Part shown: in pieces, positions 29,500-38,268 of the stretch
Position numbering within the stretch: position 1 is the stretch's first letter
Layout: the number at the start of each line of letters is the position of its first letter
Source: Aurantimonas endophytica
Lineage (GTDB): Bacteria; Pseudomonadota; Alphaproteobacteria; Rhizobiales; Rhizobiaceae
NCBI RefSeq assembly: GCF_014196845.1
Contig: NZ_JACIEM010000001.1
Span: 1,426,001 to 1,490,000 of the forward strand
Direction: 5' to 3'
Length of the DNA: 64,000 nt
Notes under the pieces: generated by a model
The model's input: the letters and a program-made list of their open reading frames with translations, nothing else
The model's database searches: none
What the model was told of the DNA's origin: nothing
Program-made: the position numbers and the translations under genes

Positions 29500-29528
29500 T
29501 TGCTTGCCAATCTTGCGGCGGGATATCA
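29500..29528 (+). promoter_or_regulatory. candidate promoter for the cold-shock gene
   Basis: TTGCTT and ATATCA are spaced by 17 bp, close to the alphaproteobacterial sigma-70 pattern. They lie about 180 bp before the cold-shock gene, leaving a long 5' leader as is usual for cspA-type mRNAs. Confidence 0.3.
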
Positions 29529-29709
29529 TTGAAAGAAGGTTCGGGCAATTTCGCGAACACGGGTCAAGGACGAATTGCGTATCGGGGGCGCATCTCCCGG
29601 GCGGGCCGTGCGAGAGTGCTGTCCTGCGATGTATCGGTTCCTATCCTAGTCAAGACTTGCCTGCCACCGCCAGACGGCGACACGTAATGCCAGGATGAGG
29701 ATTCCGACG

Positions 29710-29925
29710 ATGGCACAAACCGGGACGGTCAAATTCTTCAACACCGAGAAGGGCTTCGGATTCATCAAGCCCGACAATGGTGGGGCTGATATCTTTGTCC
29801 ACATCTCCGCCGTGCAGGCATCGGGCCTGCCGGGGCTGGAGGAAAACCAGAAGGTTTCCTTCGATACCGAACCCGACAAGCGGGGCAAGGGGCCGAAGGC
29901 CGTCAACCTGCAGTCCGCCAGCTGA
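29710..29925 (+). CDS. cold-shock protein, single CSD domain
   Basis: 71 residues, the normal size. RNA-binding motifs RNP1 KGFGFIKP and RNP2 DIFVHISAV are intact, with [15 protein letters not shown] at the start. Acts as an RNA chaperone in the cytoplasm. A near-perfect intrinsic terminator follows, and a leader of well over 100 bases may carry cold-responsive structure. Paralogues are usual in these bacteria, so a specific csp letter is not assigned. Confidence 0.95.
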   Translation: MAQTGTVKFFNTEKGFGFIKPDNGGADIFVHISAVQASGLPGLEENQKVSFDTEPDKRGKGPKAVNLQSAS

Positions 29926-29976
29926 AGCTACCGGCACCTGCTACCGCAGGGCGCAACGGCGAATAAGTTTGGGATT

Positions 29977-30004
29977 GCCCGCCGCGGACCAGCGGCGGGC
30001 TTTT
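29977..30004 (+). terminator. rho-independent terminator of the cold-shock gene
   Basis: Stem GCCCGCCGC / GCGGCGGGC with a 6-nt loop followed by TTTT, 51 bp after the stop codon. Confidence 0.85.
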
Positions 30005-30107
30005 CCCCCGGCACAGGCCGTGATCCTGTTTCATTATGGAACGGAATCACTTGGCACGGACCCTGCAGGGTTCTTCCCGAACATCTCATGCGAGACGGGA
30101 GCTTGCC

Positions 30108-30896
30108 ATGTTTCGATCCAGATGCCTGCTCGCCGGTGGAGCGCTTATGTTCCTGGCGCTGCTCAACGGCCGGGCGATGTCCGAAGACCGGTTCCCAGAA
30201 GCGCAGGACAGCTACGACGTTTCGCGAGAGCGCGACGTGGACCGAAGCCGTCGCGGCGATGGCCGCTTCGTCCCGCCGGCGCCGCTGTTCGACCAATTCG
30301 GCGATGACGACGATTTCCTCGATGGCGGGGGCGGCATCAGCACCGACCCGGACGTCTATTTCACCGACGAGCGGGAAGAATTCCTCGAGGATGGCGGCGG
30401 CATTTCCGGCCCCGACCGGAAGCTGCGGACGCTGAAGTTCCGGCGACCCGCCCGCGATCGCGGCTGGCACGACCCGCTTCCGGCCCGTTTCACCCATCGG
30501 ACAAGCGGCTCGTTCACCGTCGTTTATTCCGACCTGGGCGACCGGCGGCATCTGCCGACCCTGCCGGTTTCGTTGGACTTCGGCCCAGTGGGCCTCGCCG
30601 AAGGTCCCAAGGTCATCGACGTCGCCAGCGAGAGCCTCGATCGGCGCCCGATCCCGGCGTCAGGGATCGAGGTGATCCATGCCGGCGGCGCGAAGATCAT
30701 TCGCATCGCGCAGGATTACGACCGCACCGCCACCGGCGCGATCGGCCGGTCCGCCGACGAGCCGTCCGAGGTGCTGGAACCATGGTCGCCAGGGTGGCTG
30801 TCCTGGTGCTCGCGCGCCTATTCGAGCTTCGACCCGGATTTCGGTACGTATCGCGGCAACGACGGACGAAGCCGCTTCTGCACCGGCGACGATTAG
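30108..30896 (+). CDS. secreted protein with C-terminal BA14K-like domain
   Basis: 262 residues. A signal peptide-like N-terminus (LLAGGALMFLALLNGRAMS) is followed by an acidic region with two near-repeats (DDDFLDGGGGIS and REEFLEDGGGIS), a beta-rich middle, and a C-terminal WLSWCSRAYSSFDPDFGTY ending DGRSRFC, which matches the BA14K pattern C-x2-RYxSFDPxxGTYxGxDGxxxxC. BA14K proteins are Rhizobiales envelope proteins first known as a Brucella immunoreactive, lectin-like antigen. Longer than the usual BA14K proteins, which are mostly that domain alone. Confidence 0.75.
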   Translation: MFRSRCLLAGGALMFLALLNGRAMSEDRFPEAQDSYDVSRERDVDRSRRGDGRFVPPAPLFDQFGDDDDFLDGGGGISTDPDVYFTDEREEFLEDGGGISGPDRKLRTLKFRRPARDRGWHDPLPARFTHRTSGSFTVVYSDLGDRRHLPTLPVSLDFGPVGLAEGPKVIDVASESLDRRPIPASGIEVIHAGGAKIIRIAQDYDRTATGAIGRSADEPSEVLEPWSPGWLSWCSRAYSSFDPDFGTYRGNDGRSRFCTGDD

Positions 30897-30936
30897 CACT
30901 CAGCCGGTGCGGCCCGGCGCTCCGGGCGGCCGAGAC

Positions 30937-31593
30937 TCAGTTGAGGAACGGGTTCGTGCGGCGCTCGTCGCCGAGCCGCCCGCCGGGTCCGTGACCGCAG
31001 AGGAAGCCCACGTCGTCGCCGAGCGGCAGGACCTTGTCCTTGATGGACCGGATCAGTGCCGCATGGTCGCCGCCCGGCAGGTCGGTACGGCCGATCGAGC
31101 CGGCGAACAGGACGTCGCCGGCATGCAGGAATTTCGCCTCGCGATCGAAGAACACCACGTGGCCCGGCGCGTGGCCGGGCGTATGCAGCACCTCGAAGCG
31201 ATGGCCGGCGAAGCCGAGCACGTCGCCCTCCTCCAGCCAGCGATCCGGCGTGCAGTTGCGGACCGCGCCACCGACGCCGAACATCCTGGCCTGGTCGGCA
31301 AGCCCGGCGAGCAGGAACTCGTCCGCCACGTGCGGGCCGATGATCTCGACGCCGAGCCGGTCCTTGAGGTCCATCGCGCCGCCGGCATGGTCGATATGGC
31401 CGTGGGTCAGCCAGATCGCCTCGATCCGGACGCCTGACGCGGTGATGGCCGCCACGATGCGATCGACGTCACCGCCCGGATCGATAACGACGCCAACCTT
31501 CTCCTCCACGTCGAAGAGGATGCAGCAATTCTGCTGGAAGGGCGTCACCGGAACGATCTGGGCGCTGAGCTGGGTCAAGGAGAGGCCTTCCAT
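30937..31593 (-). CDS. MBL-fold metallo-hydrolase (glyoxalase II-like)
   Basis: 218 residues from MEGLSLTQL. The metal-binding motif THGHIDHAGG, a further His in VLHTPGHAPGHVVF, the Asp in HAGDVLFAGSIGRTD and the C-terminal GHGPGGRLGDERRTNPFL all match the short YcbL/GloB2-type hydrolases. Probably hydrolyses a thioester such as S-lactoylglutathione, though the exact substrate is unproven. Stands alone. Confidence 0.88.
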   Translation of the reverse strand: MEGLSLTQLSAQIVPVTPFQQNCCILFDVEEKVGVVIDPGGDVDRIVAAITASGVRIEAIWLTHGHIDHAGGAMDLKDRLGVEIIGPHVADEFLLAGLADQARMFGVGGAVRNCTPDRWLEEGDVLGFAGHRFEVLHTPGHAPGHVVFFDREAKFLHAGDVLFAGSIGRTDLPGGDHAALIRSIKDKVLPLGDDVGFLCGHGPGGRLGDERRTNPFLN

Positions 31594-31679
31594 GCCGCGT
31601 CGTGGGACGGCCACTGAATTGGCCTGCCCGGACGCATAGCGGGCCATGGAAGGCCGTGCAACGCCGCGGCGCAGCAGCC

Positions 31680-32360
31680 TCAGCTGTACGGCCGCAGGGC
31701 CAGCCAGATGACGTGCCGCGCGCCGCGGCCCCTGCTGCTCGCACGCACGCGCGCTTCCTCGACGACGAAACCCGCCTGCCGCAGGCGGCCGGTGAAGTAG
31801 CTGTCGGGGCCTGACGACCAGACGGAAAGGACGCCGCCCGGCCGCAGGGCGGCGCGCGCCGCACCAAGGCCCGCGACGGTGTAGAGGCGGTCGTTTTCGC
31901 GGCTGGTCAGTCCCTGCGGGCCGTTGTCGACGTCGAGAATGATCGCGTCATAGGTCGAAGGTGCCTTGGCGATGCAGTCGGCGACATCCTCCACCGCGAT
32001 CGTCACGCGCGGGTCGTCGAGGCATCCCTGGAAGATCGAGGCCATCGGCCCCCGCGCCCACTCGACGACGGCCGGCACGAGCTCGGAGACGGTGATCTGC
32101 GCGTCCGGCTCCATCGCCGCCAGCAAGGCGCGAAGGGTGAAGCCCATGCCGAGCCCGCCGACGAGCACCGACGTTTGCGGGCGGCCGGGGATCTGCGCCA
32201 GCGAGAGCCGCGCCAGGGCTTCCTCGGATCCGCTCAGCCGGCTGTTCATCAGCTCGGTGCCGCCGAGCATGATCGAGAACTCGGCGGCCCGCCGCATCAG
32301 GCGCAGCTCGCCGCTGCCACCCGGCACCGGCGTGCTGTCGATGTGCTCCCAGGGGATCAC
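31680..32360 (-). CDS. spermidine synthase-like methyltransferase-fold protein
   Basis: 226 residues, GTG start. The nucleotide-binding loop VLVGGLGMGFTLRALL, the acidic ITVSELVPAVVEWAR and YDAIILDVDNGPQGLTS match the spermidine synthase/SpeE-like fold. The DVDNGPQ region replaces the DSTDP-type motif needed for putrescine binding in true SpeE, so aminopropyl transfer is unlikely. Better described as a Rossmann methyltransferase of the spermidine synthase superfamily. Confidence 0.78.
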   Translation of the reverse strand: MIPWEHIDSTPVPGGSGELRLMRRAAEFSIMLGGTELMNSRLSGSEEALARLSLAQIPGRPQTSVLVGGLGMGFTLRALLAAMEPDAQITVSELVPAVVEWARGPMASIFQGCLDDPRVTIAVEDVADCIAKAPSTYDAIILDVDNGPQGLTSRENDRLYTVAGLGAARAALRPGGVLSVWSSGPDSYFTGRLRQAGFVVEEARVRASSRGRGARHVIWLALRPYS

Positions 32361-32397
32361 GGCCGGTTATGGCGCGTAGCAGGACCGCAAGCCTTGG

Positions 32398-32419
32398 CGT
32401 GCCGGGAAGACCCGGCACG
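32398..32419. terminator. stable hairpin between ilvE and the SpeE-like gene
   Basis: Stem CGTGCCGGG / CCCGGCACG with an AAGA loop, placed just after the ilvE stop. No T run follows on the minus strand, so termination would be weak or rho-assisted. Confidence 0.35.
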
Positions 32420-32442
32420 CAAGATGGGGATGCCAGCCACGC

Positions 32443-33333
32443 CTACTCCGCCGCCGCGCGGAGCGGCTGCACTTCGTTGGCGTAGTCCTCGACCAGCTGG
32501 CGGGTCGTTGCGCCGGGCGTGAAGCGCCAGTCGGCAATCTCGGACACCGGCGTGACTTCCGCCGCGGTCCCGCAGAGGAAGCACTCGTCGAAATCGGCGA
32601 GTTCGGCAGGGAGGATCGCCCGCTCCTGCACCTCGATGCCCCGGCGTTTCGCCAGCGCGATGACGGTGCGGCGGGTGATGCCGTCGAGGAAGCAGTCGGC
32701 CAGCGGGGTGTGGATGACGCCGTCCTTGACGAAGAACACGTTGGCGCCGGTTGCCTCGGCCACCTGCTCGCGCCAGTCGAGCATCAGCGCGTCGGCGTAG
32801 CCCTTGGCCTCGGCTGCATGCTTGGAGATCGTGCAGATCATGTAGAGCCCGGTCGCCTTGGCCTTGGAAGGCGCGGTGCGCGGATCGGGACGGCGATATT
32901 CGGCGAGGTCGAGGCGGATGCCCTTCATCCGCTGCTCGGGATCGAAATAGCTCGGCCACTGCCAGATGGCGATGGCGACGTTGATGCGGTTCTTCTGCGC
33001 CGAGACACCCATCATCTCCGAGCCGCGGAAAGCGATCGGCCGGACATAAGCGTCGGAAAAGCCCTGGCGCTCCAGAAGCTCGTTGGTCGCCGCGTCGATC
33101 GCATCGGCGCTGTAGGGGATCTGGAAGCCCAGCAGACGGCCGGACTCGATCAGCCGCTCGGTGTGCTCGCGCAGCTTGAAGACCGTGCCGCCATAGGCCC
33201 GCTCGCCCTCGAAGACGGCGCTCGCATAATGCAGGCCGTGCGTCAGCACATGGATCTTCGCGTCCTTCCAGGGAAGGAACTCGCCATTGAACCAGATCTC
33301 GCCGTCCAGCTGGTCGAAGGGAACATTGCTCAT
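32443..33333 (-). CDS. ilvE: branched-chain amino acid aminotransferase
   Basis: 296 residues. Transfers amino groups between glutamate and leucine, isoleucine or valine keto acids, using PLP. Fold-type IV motifs: IWFNGEFLPWKDAKIHVLTHGLHY, the PLP lysine in ATGLYMICTISKHAAEAKG (K in the YxxxxxxKxxA context), EATGANVFFVKDG and ECFLCGTAAEVTPV. Start ATG at 33333 gives the usual short N-terminus. An ATG 96 bases earlier is rejected. Divergent from petP, an arrangement common in Rhizobiales. Confidence 0.94.
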   Translation of the reverse strand: MSNVPFDQLDGEIWFNGEFLPWKDAKIHVLTHGLHYASAVFEGERAYGGTVFKLREHTERLIESGRLLGFQIPYSADAIDAATNELLERQGFSDAYVRPIAFRGSEMMGVSAQKNRINVAIAIWQWPSYFDPEQRMKGIRLDLAEYRRPDPRTAPSKAKATGLYMICTISKHAAEAKGYADALMLDWREQVAEATGANVFFVKDGVIHTPLADCFLDGITRRTVIALAKRRGIEVQERAILPAELADFDECFLCGTAAEVTPVSEIADWRFTPGATTRQLVEDYANEVQPLRAAAE

Positions 33334-33529
33334 CGTTTGCGCGACGCCATCAAGGCGTCCTCCCTGATCGTTTATTGTTGCGTCGAATGTCCGTCGCCGA
33401 TCGATCGTCGTCAATGTGCGATCGGGCAACAGCGCCGGATGCAGAGACCGTAGAAGGCGGCGGTTTCCCCTCTATGCTCGCCGGTGTAACAATAGACCCA
33501 AATTACGTCAATGGTGCTGACCTATTATC

Positions 33530-34072
33530 ATGGAAATTTCTCCGCCTGCGAAGGCACCGGACGCCAGCGCCGTGATCGTCCGCGATCCCCTGCCCACGCG
33601 GGGCGATCTGGATTTCCGCATGATCGAGCTGCTGTTCTTCGCCTATCGCGAGTTCACGGCCGACGCGGACTCGATCCTGGAGCAATACGGCTTCGGCCGG
33701 GCGCATCACCGCATCCTGCATTTCGTCAATCGCGATCCCGGCATGACCATTGCCGACCTGCTCGAACTGTTGCAGATCACCAAGCAGTCGCTGTCGCGCG
33801 TCCTGCGGCAGCTGATCGAGGAAGGCTTCGTCAGGCAGATGCCCGGTGCCGAGGATCGCCGCCAGCGCTGCCTCTACCCGACCCAGAAGGGCCGCGATCT
33901 GACGCTTGAACTCTCGCGGGCCCAGTCCCGCCGCATCGACGCGGCGCTCGGCACCACGGCGCCCAACGACGCCGCGCCGATCGGAAGTTTCCTGATGCAG
34001 ATGGCCTCCGACCGCAGGGCGACGCAGGAATGGTTCAAGAAGCAGGGCATCGACAGGAAAGATCCGGCATGA
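33530..34072 (+). CDS. petP: MarR-family regulator, PetP-type
   Basis: 180 residues with a MarR winged helix: PGMTIADLLELLQITKQSLSRVLRQLIEEGFVRQMPGAEDRRQRCLYPT. It overlaps the following response regulator gene by ATGA. A MarR-type PetP directly before PetR is known from Rhodobacter capsulatus, where both are needed for cytochrome bc1 expression, and petABC lies in this same window. The symbol rests on this order plus the domain match. The start has no clear ribosome binding site, and TATTAT ends two bases before it. Confidence 0.8.
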   Translation: MEISPPAKAPDASAVIVRDPLPTRGDLDFRMIELLFFAYREFTADADSILEQYGFGRAHHRILHFVNRDPGMTIADLLELLQITKQSLSRVLRQLIEEGFVRQMPGAEDRRQRCLYPTQKGRDLTLELSRAQSRRIDAALGTTAPNDAAPIGSFLMQMASDRRATQEWFKKQGIDRKDPA

Positions 34073-34794
34073 CCGACGCTGCCATCGCGACAAAGACAGA
34101 CATCGAGCCGCTCGGCGACGATGCCCCGCACATCCTGATCATCGACGACGACCGCCGCATCCGTTCGCTGCTGTCGCGCTTTCTGACCGAGAAGCGCTTT
34201 CGCGTGTCCGTGGCGGCGAATGCTGCGGAGGCCCGCAAGATCCTTGGCGGACTGGATTTCGACCTGCTCGTCGTCGACGTGATGATGCCCGGCGAGAACG
34301 GCATCGACCTGGTGCGCTCACTGCGCGAGACCCGCACCGCGCCGGTGCTGATGCTCACCGCCCGGTCGGAAACCGAGCAGCGCATCGAGGGGCTCGAGGC
34401 CGGTGCCGACGACTATCTGCCCAAACCCTTCGACCCGCGCGAACTCCTGCTGCGCATCACCAACATCCTCAAGCGCGGTTCGCCCGCGCCGGTCCAGAAA
34501 CTCGAACACGTGCGCTTCGGGCCGTATAATTTCAGCCTTTCGCGGCGCGAGCTGAAGCGGGGTCCCGAGATCATCCGCCTCACCGACCGCGAACAGGAGA
34601 TCATGACGCTGTTCGCCAGCAAGGCCGGCGAGACGATCCAGCGCCAGGAACTGCTCGGCGACGAGACCGAGGTCGGCGAGCGTACGGTCGACGTCCAGAT
34701 CAACCGCCTGCGCCGCAAGATCGAGAGCGACCCGGCCAATCCGCTCTGGCTGCAGACCGTGCGCGGCATCGGCTACCGCCTGAACGTCGACTGA
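34069..34794 (+). CDS. petR: OmpR/PetR-type response regulator
   Basis: 241 residues. Receiver domain with the acidic pocket IIDDD, phosphoacceptor Asp70 in LLVVDVMMPGENG, and the conserved Lys in DDYLPKPFDPREL. The C-terminal winged helix (LTDREQEIMTLFASKAGETIQRQELLG through VDVQINRLRRKIE) binds DNA. Translationally coupled to petP and followed 7 bp later by its likely kinase gene. By analogy with Rhodobacter PetR it should control cytochrome bc1 and related electron-transport genes. Confidence 0.88.
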   Translation: MTDAAIATKTDIEPLGDDAPHILIIDDDRRIRSLLSRFLTEKRFRVSVAANAAEARKILGGLDFDLLVVDVMMPGENGIDLVRSLRETRTAPVLMLTARSETEQRIEGLEAGADDYLPKPFDPRELLLRITNILKRGSPAPVQKLEHVRFGPYNFSLSRRELKRGPEIIRLTDREQEIMTLFASKAGETIQRQELLGDETEVGERTVDVQINRLRRKIESDPANPLWLQTVRGIGYRLNVD

Positions 34795-34801
34795 GACGCA
34801 A

Positions 34802-36274
34802 GTGACCCTGATCGAGCGCCTCATCCAGCACAGACCGCCGCGCCGCCCGGACGGCCGGCCCTGGTGGAAAACGTGGCTCGACAGGTTGCCGCGCGGCCGC
34901 CGCTACGGCTGGCACCTGCCGAGCATCCGGATCTGGCGCGGCCCGCTGCGGCACATCCCGCGCATCGTCCAGCGCTACATGCCGACCGGCCTCTACGCCC
35001 GCTCGCTGATCATCATCATCGCGCCGGTGGTGATCCTGCAGAGCGTCGTGACGGTGGTGTTCATGGAACGGCACTGGCAGCTGGTAACCAAGCGGCTGTC
35101 GGAATCGGTGGTGCAGGACATCGCCGCGATCACCGCCATGGTGGAAGAGCGCCCCGCCGGCGCCGACAACAGCGACATCGTGCGCATCGCCCGCGAGCAT
35201 CTCGGCCTCAATGTCAGCATCCTGGCGCCGGAGCCCCTGCCCGCGCCGGCGCCGAAGCCGTTCTTCAACATTCTCGACGGGATCCTCAGCGAGGAGGTGA
35301 CGCGGCAGATCGGCCGGCCATTCTGGATCGACACGGTGGGTAACTCGAAGATCGTCGAGATCCGCATCCAGCTCGCCGACAAGGTCCTGCGGGTGTTCGC
35401 GCCGCGGAACTCCGCCTACGCCTCGAACACCCACATATTCCTGGTCTGGATGGTCGGCACGTCGCTGGTGCTGATGATCATCGCCATCCTGTTCCTCCGC
35501 AACCAGATCCGCCCGATCCAGGCGCTGGCCGCCGCCGCCGAAGGGTTCGGGCGCGGCCAGCCGATGCCGAGCGACTTCCGGCCGCGCGGCGCCTCGGAGG
35601 TGCGGCGCGCTTCGCTCGCCTTCATCCAGATGCGCGACCGCATCGAACGGCAGATGGAGCAGCGGACGGCGATGCTGACCGGCGTCAGCCACGATCTGCG
35701 CACCATCCTGACGCGCTTCCGGCTGCAGCTGGCGCTGCTCGGCGAGGGCGAGGACCAGGACGAACTGAATCAAGACGTCGACGAGATGCAGCGAATGCTG
35801 GAGGGCTATCTCGCCTTCGCCAAGGACGAGGCCGGCGAGGATGTCGGCGAATGCGACCTCGCCCAGATGCTCGGCAAATTCCACAACGACGCCAAGCTGC
35901 AGGGACGGCAGATCTCCGTCGACATCGTCGGCGACCCGCGCATCGCGGTGCGGCCGGACTCCTTCGCGCGGATGATCACCAATCTCGTTGCCAACGCCAT
36001 GCGGCACGGCACCAGGGTACGGATCCGCGCCAGCCACGAGGGACGCTGGCTGACGGTGAGCGTCGAGGACGACGGTCCGGGCATCGCGGCGGAGCAGCGC
36101 GAGGAAGTATTCAAGCCGTTCGTGCGGCTCGATACCGCCCGCAACATCGACAGCGGCGGCACCGGGCTGGGGCTCGCCATCGCCCGCGACATCGCCCGCA
36201 GCCATGGCGGCGACATCCTGTTGTCCGACAGCAAGCTCGGCGGCCTGCGGGCGCTGGTGCGTATCCCGGCCTGA
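34802..36274 (+). CDS. membrane sensor histidine kinase (EnvZ-like)
   Basis: 490 residues, GTG start. Two transmembrane helices (about 70-90 and 215-238) flank a ~120-residue periplasmic sensor region. A HAMP linker follows, then the H box GVSHDLRT with His297, N box NLVANAMRHG, G1 EDDGPGIA and G2 GGTGLGLAIAR. It is the cognate kinase candidate for the PetR-type regulator directly upstream. The signal sensed is unknown. Confidence 0.92.
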   Translation: MTLIERLIQHRPPRRPDGRPWWKTWLDRLPRGRRYGWHLPSIRIWRGPLRHIPRIVQRYMPTGLYARSLIIIIAPVVILQSVVTVVFMERHWQLVTKRLSESVVQDIAAITAMVEERPAGADNSDIVRIAREHLGLNVSILAPEPLPAPAPKPFFNILDGILSEEVTRQIGRPFWIDTVGNSKIVEIRIQLADKVLRVFAPRNSAYASNTHIFLVWMVGTSLVLMIIAILFLRNQIRPIQALAAAAEGFGRGQPMPSDFRPRGASEVRRASLAFIQMRDRIERQMEQRTAMLTGVSHDLRTILTRFRLQLALLGEGEDQDELNQDVDEMQRMLEGYLAFAKDEAGEDVGECDLAQMLGKFHNDAKLQGRQISVDIVGDPRIAVRPDSFARMITNLVANAMRHGTRVRIRASHEGRWLTVSVEDDGPGIAAEQREEVFKPFVRLDTARNIDSGGTGLGLAIARDIARSHGGDILLSDSKLGGLRALVRIPA

Positions 36275-36302
36275 GGGCGGGGCGTTCAGCCGGCCGCGCG
36301 GT

Positions 36303-36659
36303 TCAGAACATCCGGCCGCCGTTCGGGACGTCGTGGCTCGGCTGCAGCAGCACCACCTCGCCGTCGGCGTCGGGCACGCCCAGCGTCAGCACTTCCGAGC
36401 GCATCGGGCCGATCTGGCGCGGCGGGAAATTGACCACGGCGACCACCTTGCGGCCGATCAGGGTTTCCGGCGTGTAGTGGGTGGTGATCTGGGCGGAGGA
36501 CTTCTTCCGGCCGATCGTCTCGCCGAAATCGATGACCAGCCGGTAGGCGGGCTTGCGCGCCTCAGGGAACGGCGCCGCCTCGACCACCGTGCCGACCCGG
36601 ATGTCGACCTTCATGAAGTCCGCGAACGCGATCTCGGCCGCCGGTTCTTCCGTCGCCAT
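36303..36659 (-). CDS. tRNA-binding domain protein (CsaA-like)
   Basis: 118 residues, essentially one EMAP/OB-fold domain: FADFMKVDIRVGTVVEAAPFPEARKPAY, QITTHYTPETLIGRKVVAVVNFPPRQIGPMRSEVL and a PDADGEVVLLQP end. Same size and motifs as CsaA, a tRNA-binding protein with chaperone-like effects on secretion. Ends 6 bp before proC on the same strand (proC is upstream), so part of the YbjN-proC-CsaA transcript. Confidence 0.85.
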   Translation of the reverse strand: MATEEPAAEIAFADFMKVDIRVGTVVEAAPFPEARKPAYRLVIDFGETIGRKKSSAQITTHYTPETLIGRKVVAVVNFPPRQIGPMRSEVLTLGVPDADGEVVLLQPSHDVPNGGRMF

Positions 36660-36664
36660 CAGCC

Positions 36665-37477
36665 TTATTCCTTCGCCAAAGCCGCGGAGCGGTCGCGGGC
36701 GGCCAGCACCGCGCGCCGCATCAGCGGCGCCAGCCCGTCCTCGGCCATCAGCACGTCCAGCGCCGCCTGCGTCGTGCCGTTCGGCGAGGTGACGTTGCGG
36801 CGAAGCTTCTCCGGCGTCTCGGGCGAGCGGATCATCAGCTCCCCGGCCCCGGCCACCGTATAGCGGGCGAGGCGCATCGCGAGGTCGGCCGGCAAGCCGG
36901 CGGCGACGCCGGCCTCGGCAAGGCACTCGGCGAGATGGAAGACATAGGCAGGACCGCTGCCCGACACGCCGGTGACGGCGTCGATCAGCTCCTCGCGGTC
37001 GACCCATTCGACCGACCCGCTGGCGGCCAGCAGCGCATCCGCCAGCGCCCGGCCGGCCTCGTCGACGCGGGCGTTGGCGAAGGCGCCGGTGATGCCGCGG
37101 CCGATCAGCGCCGGTGTGTTGGGCATGGCGCGCACCACGGCGCGCTCGCCGATGCCGGCCTCGATCGACGCGATGGTGGTGCCGGCGGCGACGGAGATGA
37201 CGATCGTGTCCGGCGCCAGCGCGGCGCGCAGTGGCGCCAGCGCCTCGCCCATCATCTGCGGCTTCACCGCCAGGACGACGACGTCGAAGGTCTCCGCCGG
37301 GACCGTAACGGCGTGGCGGACGCCCCGCTCCTCGACGAGCGGCCGCAGCGTCTCGCCGATCCGGGGGTCGACGACCGTGACCTTCGCCGGGTCGACACCC
37401 TTGTCCAGCCAGCCCGCCAGCATCGCGGCACCCATGTTGCCGCCACCGAGCAGGAGGATGCGCTCGGTGATCGCCAT
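36665..37477 (-). CDS. proC: pyrroline-5-carboxylate reductase
   Basis: 270 residues. Last step of proline synthesis, NAD(P)H-dependent reduction of pyrroline-5-carboxylate. Dinucleotide loop LLLGGGNMGAAMLAGW, AVKPQMM, VRAMPNTPALIGRG and the signature DAVTGVSGSGPAYVFHLAECL. GGGAGAAG lies before the ATG, which overlaps the stop of the YbjN gene (TGATG), so translation is coupled. Confidence 0.94.
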   Translation of the reverse strand: MAITERILLLGGGNMGAAMLAGWLDKGVDPAKVTVVDPRIGETLRPLVEERGVRHAVTVPAETFDVVVLAVKPQMMGEALAPLRAALAPDTIVISVAAGTTIASIEAGIGERAVVRAMPNTPALIGRGITGAFANARVDEAGRALADALLAASGSVEWVDREELIDAVTGVSGSGPAYVFHLAECLAEAGVAAGLPADLAMRLARYTVAGAGELMIRSPETPEKLRRNVTSPNGTTQAALDVLMAEDGLAPLMRRAVLAARDRSAALAKE

Positions 37478-37977
37478 CAGGCTTCTCCCGCCGTCTCGAA
37501 GATCGCGCAGGCCATCGCCTCGTCGGCGGGCTTGTCGGCCCAGATGACGAACTGGAAGGCCTGGTAGAAGCGCTCGCAGCTTTCCAGCGCCATGGCCAGC
37601 ATCCGCTCGGCCTGCTGGCTGGTCGGCTCGGCCCCGCCGGACAGCAGCAGGGCGTGACGGAACATCACCGCGCCCTCCTGCTGCCAGAGGTCGAAATGGC
37701 CGACCAGCAGCGTCTCGTTGATCTTGGCCAGGAGCTGCAGCACCTCGGCGCGCCGATGTGCCGGGATCTTCAGGTCGAAGGCGCAACCGAGATGCAGCGC
37801 CTCGATATTCTCCAGCCAGGAGAAGGAGACGGCATAGTCGGTCCAGACGCCGGCCACCGCGACGGCGATCTCGTCGTCGCAGGAGCGCTCGAAGGCCCAT
37901 TCCCGCGACGCGGCCACCCACTCGATCACATCGACCGGGTTGGATTGCCGCAAACTTGCATAGTCGGTCAGATTCAT
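37477..37977 (-). CDS. YbjN domain-containing protein
   Basis: 166 residues from MNLTDYASLRQSNP. YbjN-like features: WTDYAVSFSWLENIEALHLGCAFDLKIPAHRRAEVLQLLAKINETL and LFDLWQQEGAVMFRHALLL-type core (HFDLWQQEGAVMFRHALLL). The YbjN/type III chaperone-like fold has no agreed function in Rhizobiales. Always found next to proC in related genomes, as here, with a one-base stop/start overlap. Confidence 0.82.
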   Translation of the reverse strand: MNLTDYASLRQSNPVDVIEWVAASREWAFERSCDDEIAVAVAGVWTDYAVSFSWLENIEALHLGCAFDLKIPAHRRAEVLQLLAKINETLLVGHFDLWQQEGAVMFRHALLLSGGAEPTSQQAERMLAMALESCERFYQAFQFVIWADKPADEAMACAIFETAGEA

Positions 37978-38173
37978 TCGTTCGCCCCGGCGTCCCCGTA
38001 TCCGCTTCGGGGAGGGTCGGTCCGCTCCGACACCCCTACAAAGCTGGGTGCCCGATGCCGACCGGCGCCGAATCACCCTTATGAATCAGCATATAGACCG
38101 GGAGTCTTCGCGCTAAGGGCGTGAACGGTTTATTCACCATTGATCGGATTTTGCGGCTCGTGCGCCGCATCGA

Positions 38174-38197
38174 CGGCGAGTCTTAAGCGACTCGCCG
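38174..38197. terminator. hairpin downstream of ubiK
   Basis: Perfect 9-bp stem CGGCGAGTC / GACTCGCCG with a TTAAGC loop, in the non-coding stretch between ubiK and the YbjN promoter region. No T tract, so only a possible terminator. Confidence 0.3.
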
Positions 38198-38268
38198 CAA
38201 AGCGCTTTCCGCCCCGACCGACGCCAATGCGTCGGCGGGGAAAAGCTGTTGAAAGCCTGTGGAGAACC

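Noticed and set aside
31680-32360. Calling the SpeE-like gene spermidine synthase
   Set aside because: The polyamine-binding motif is changed and no speD or other polyamine gene is near.
34700-36205. A 501-residue minus-strand frame over the histidine kinase
   Set aside because: Asp/Arg/His-rich shadow. The kinase has all H, N and G boxes on the other strand.
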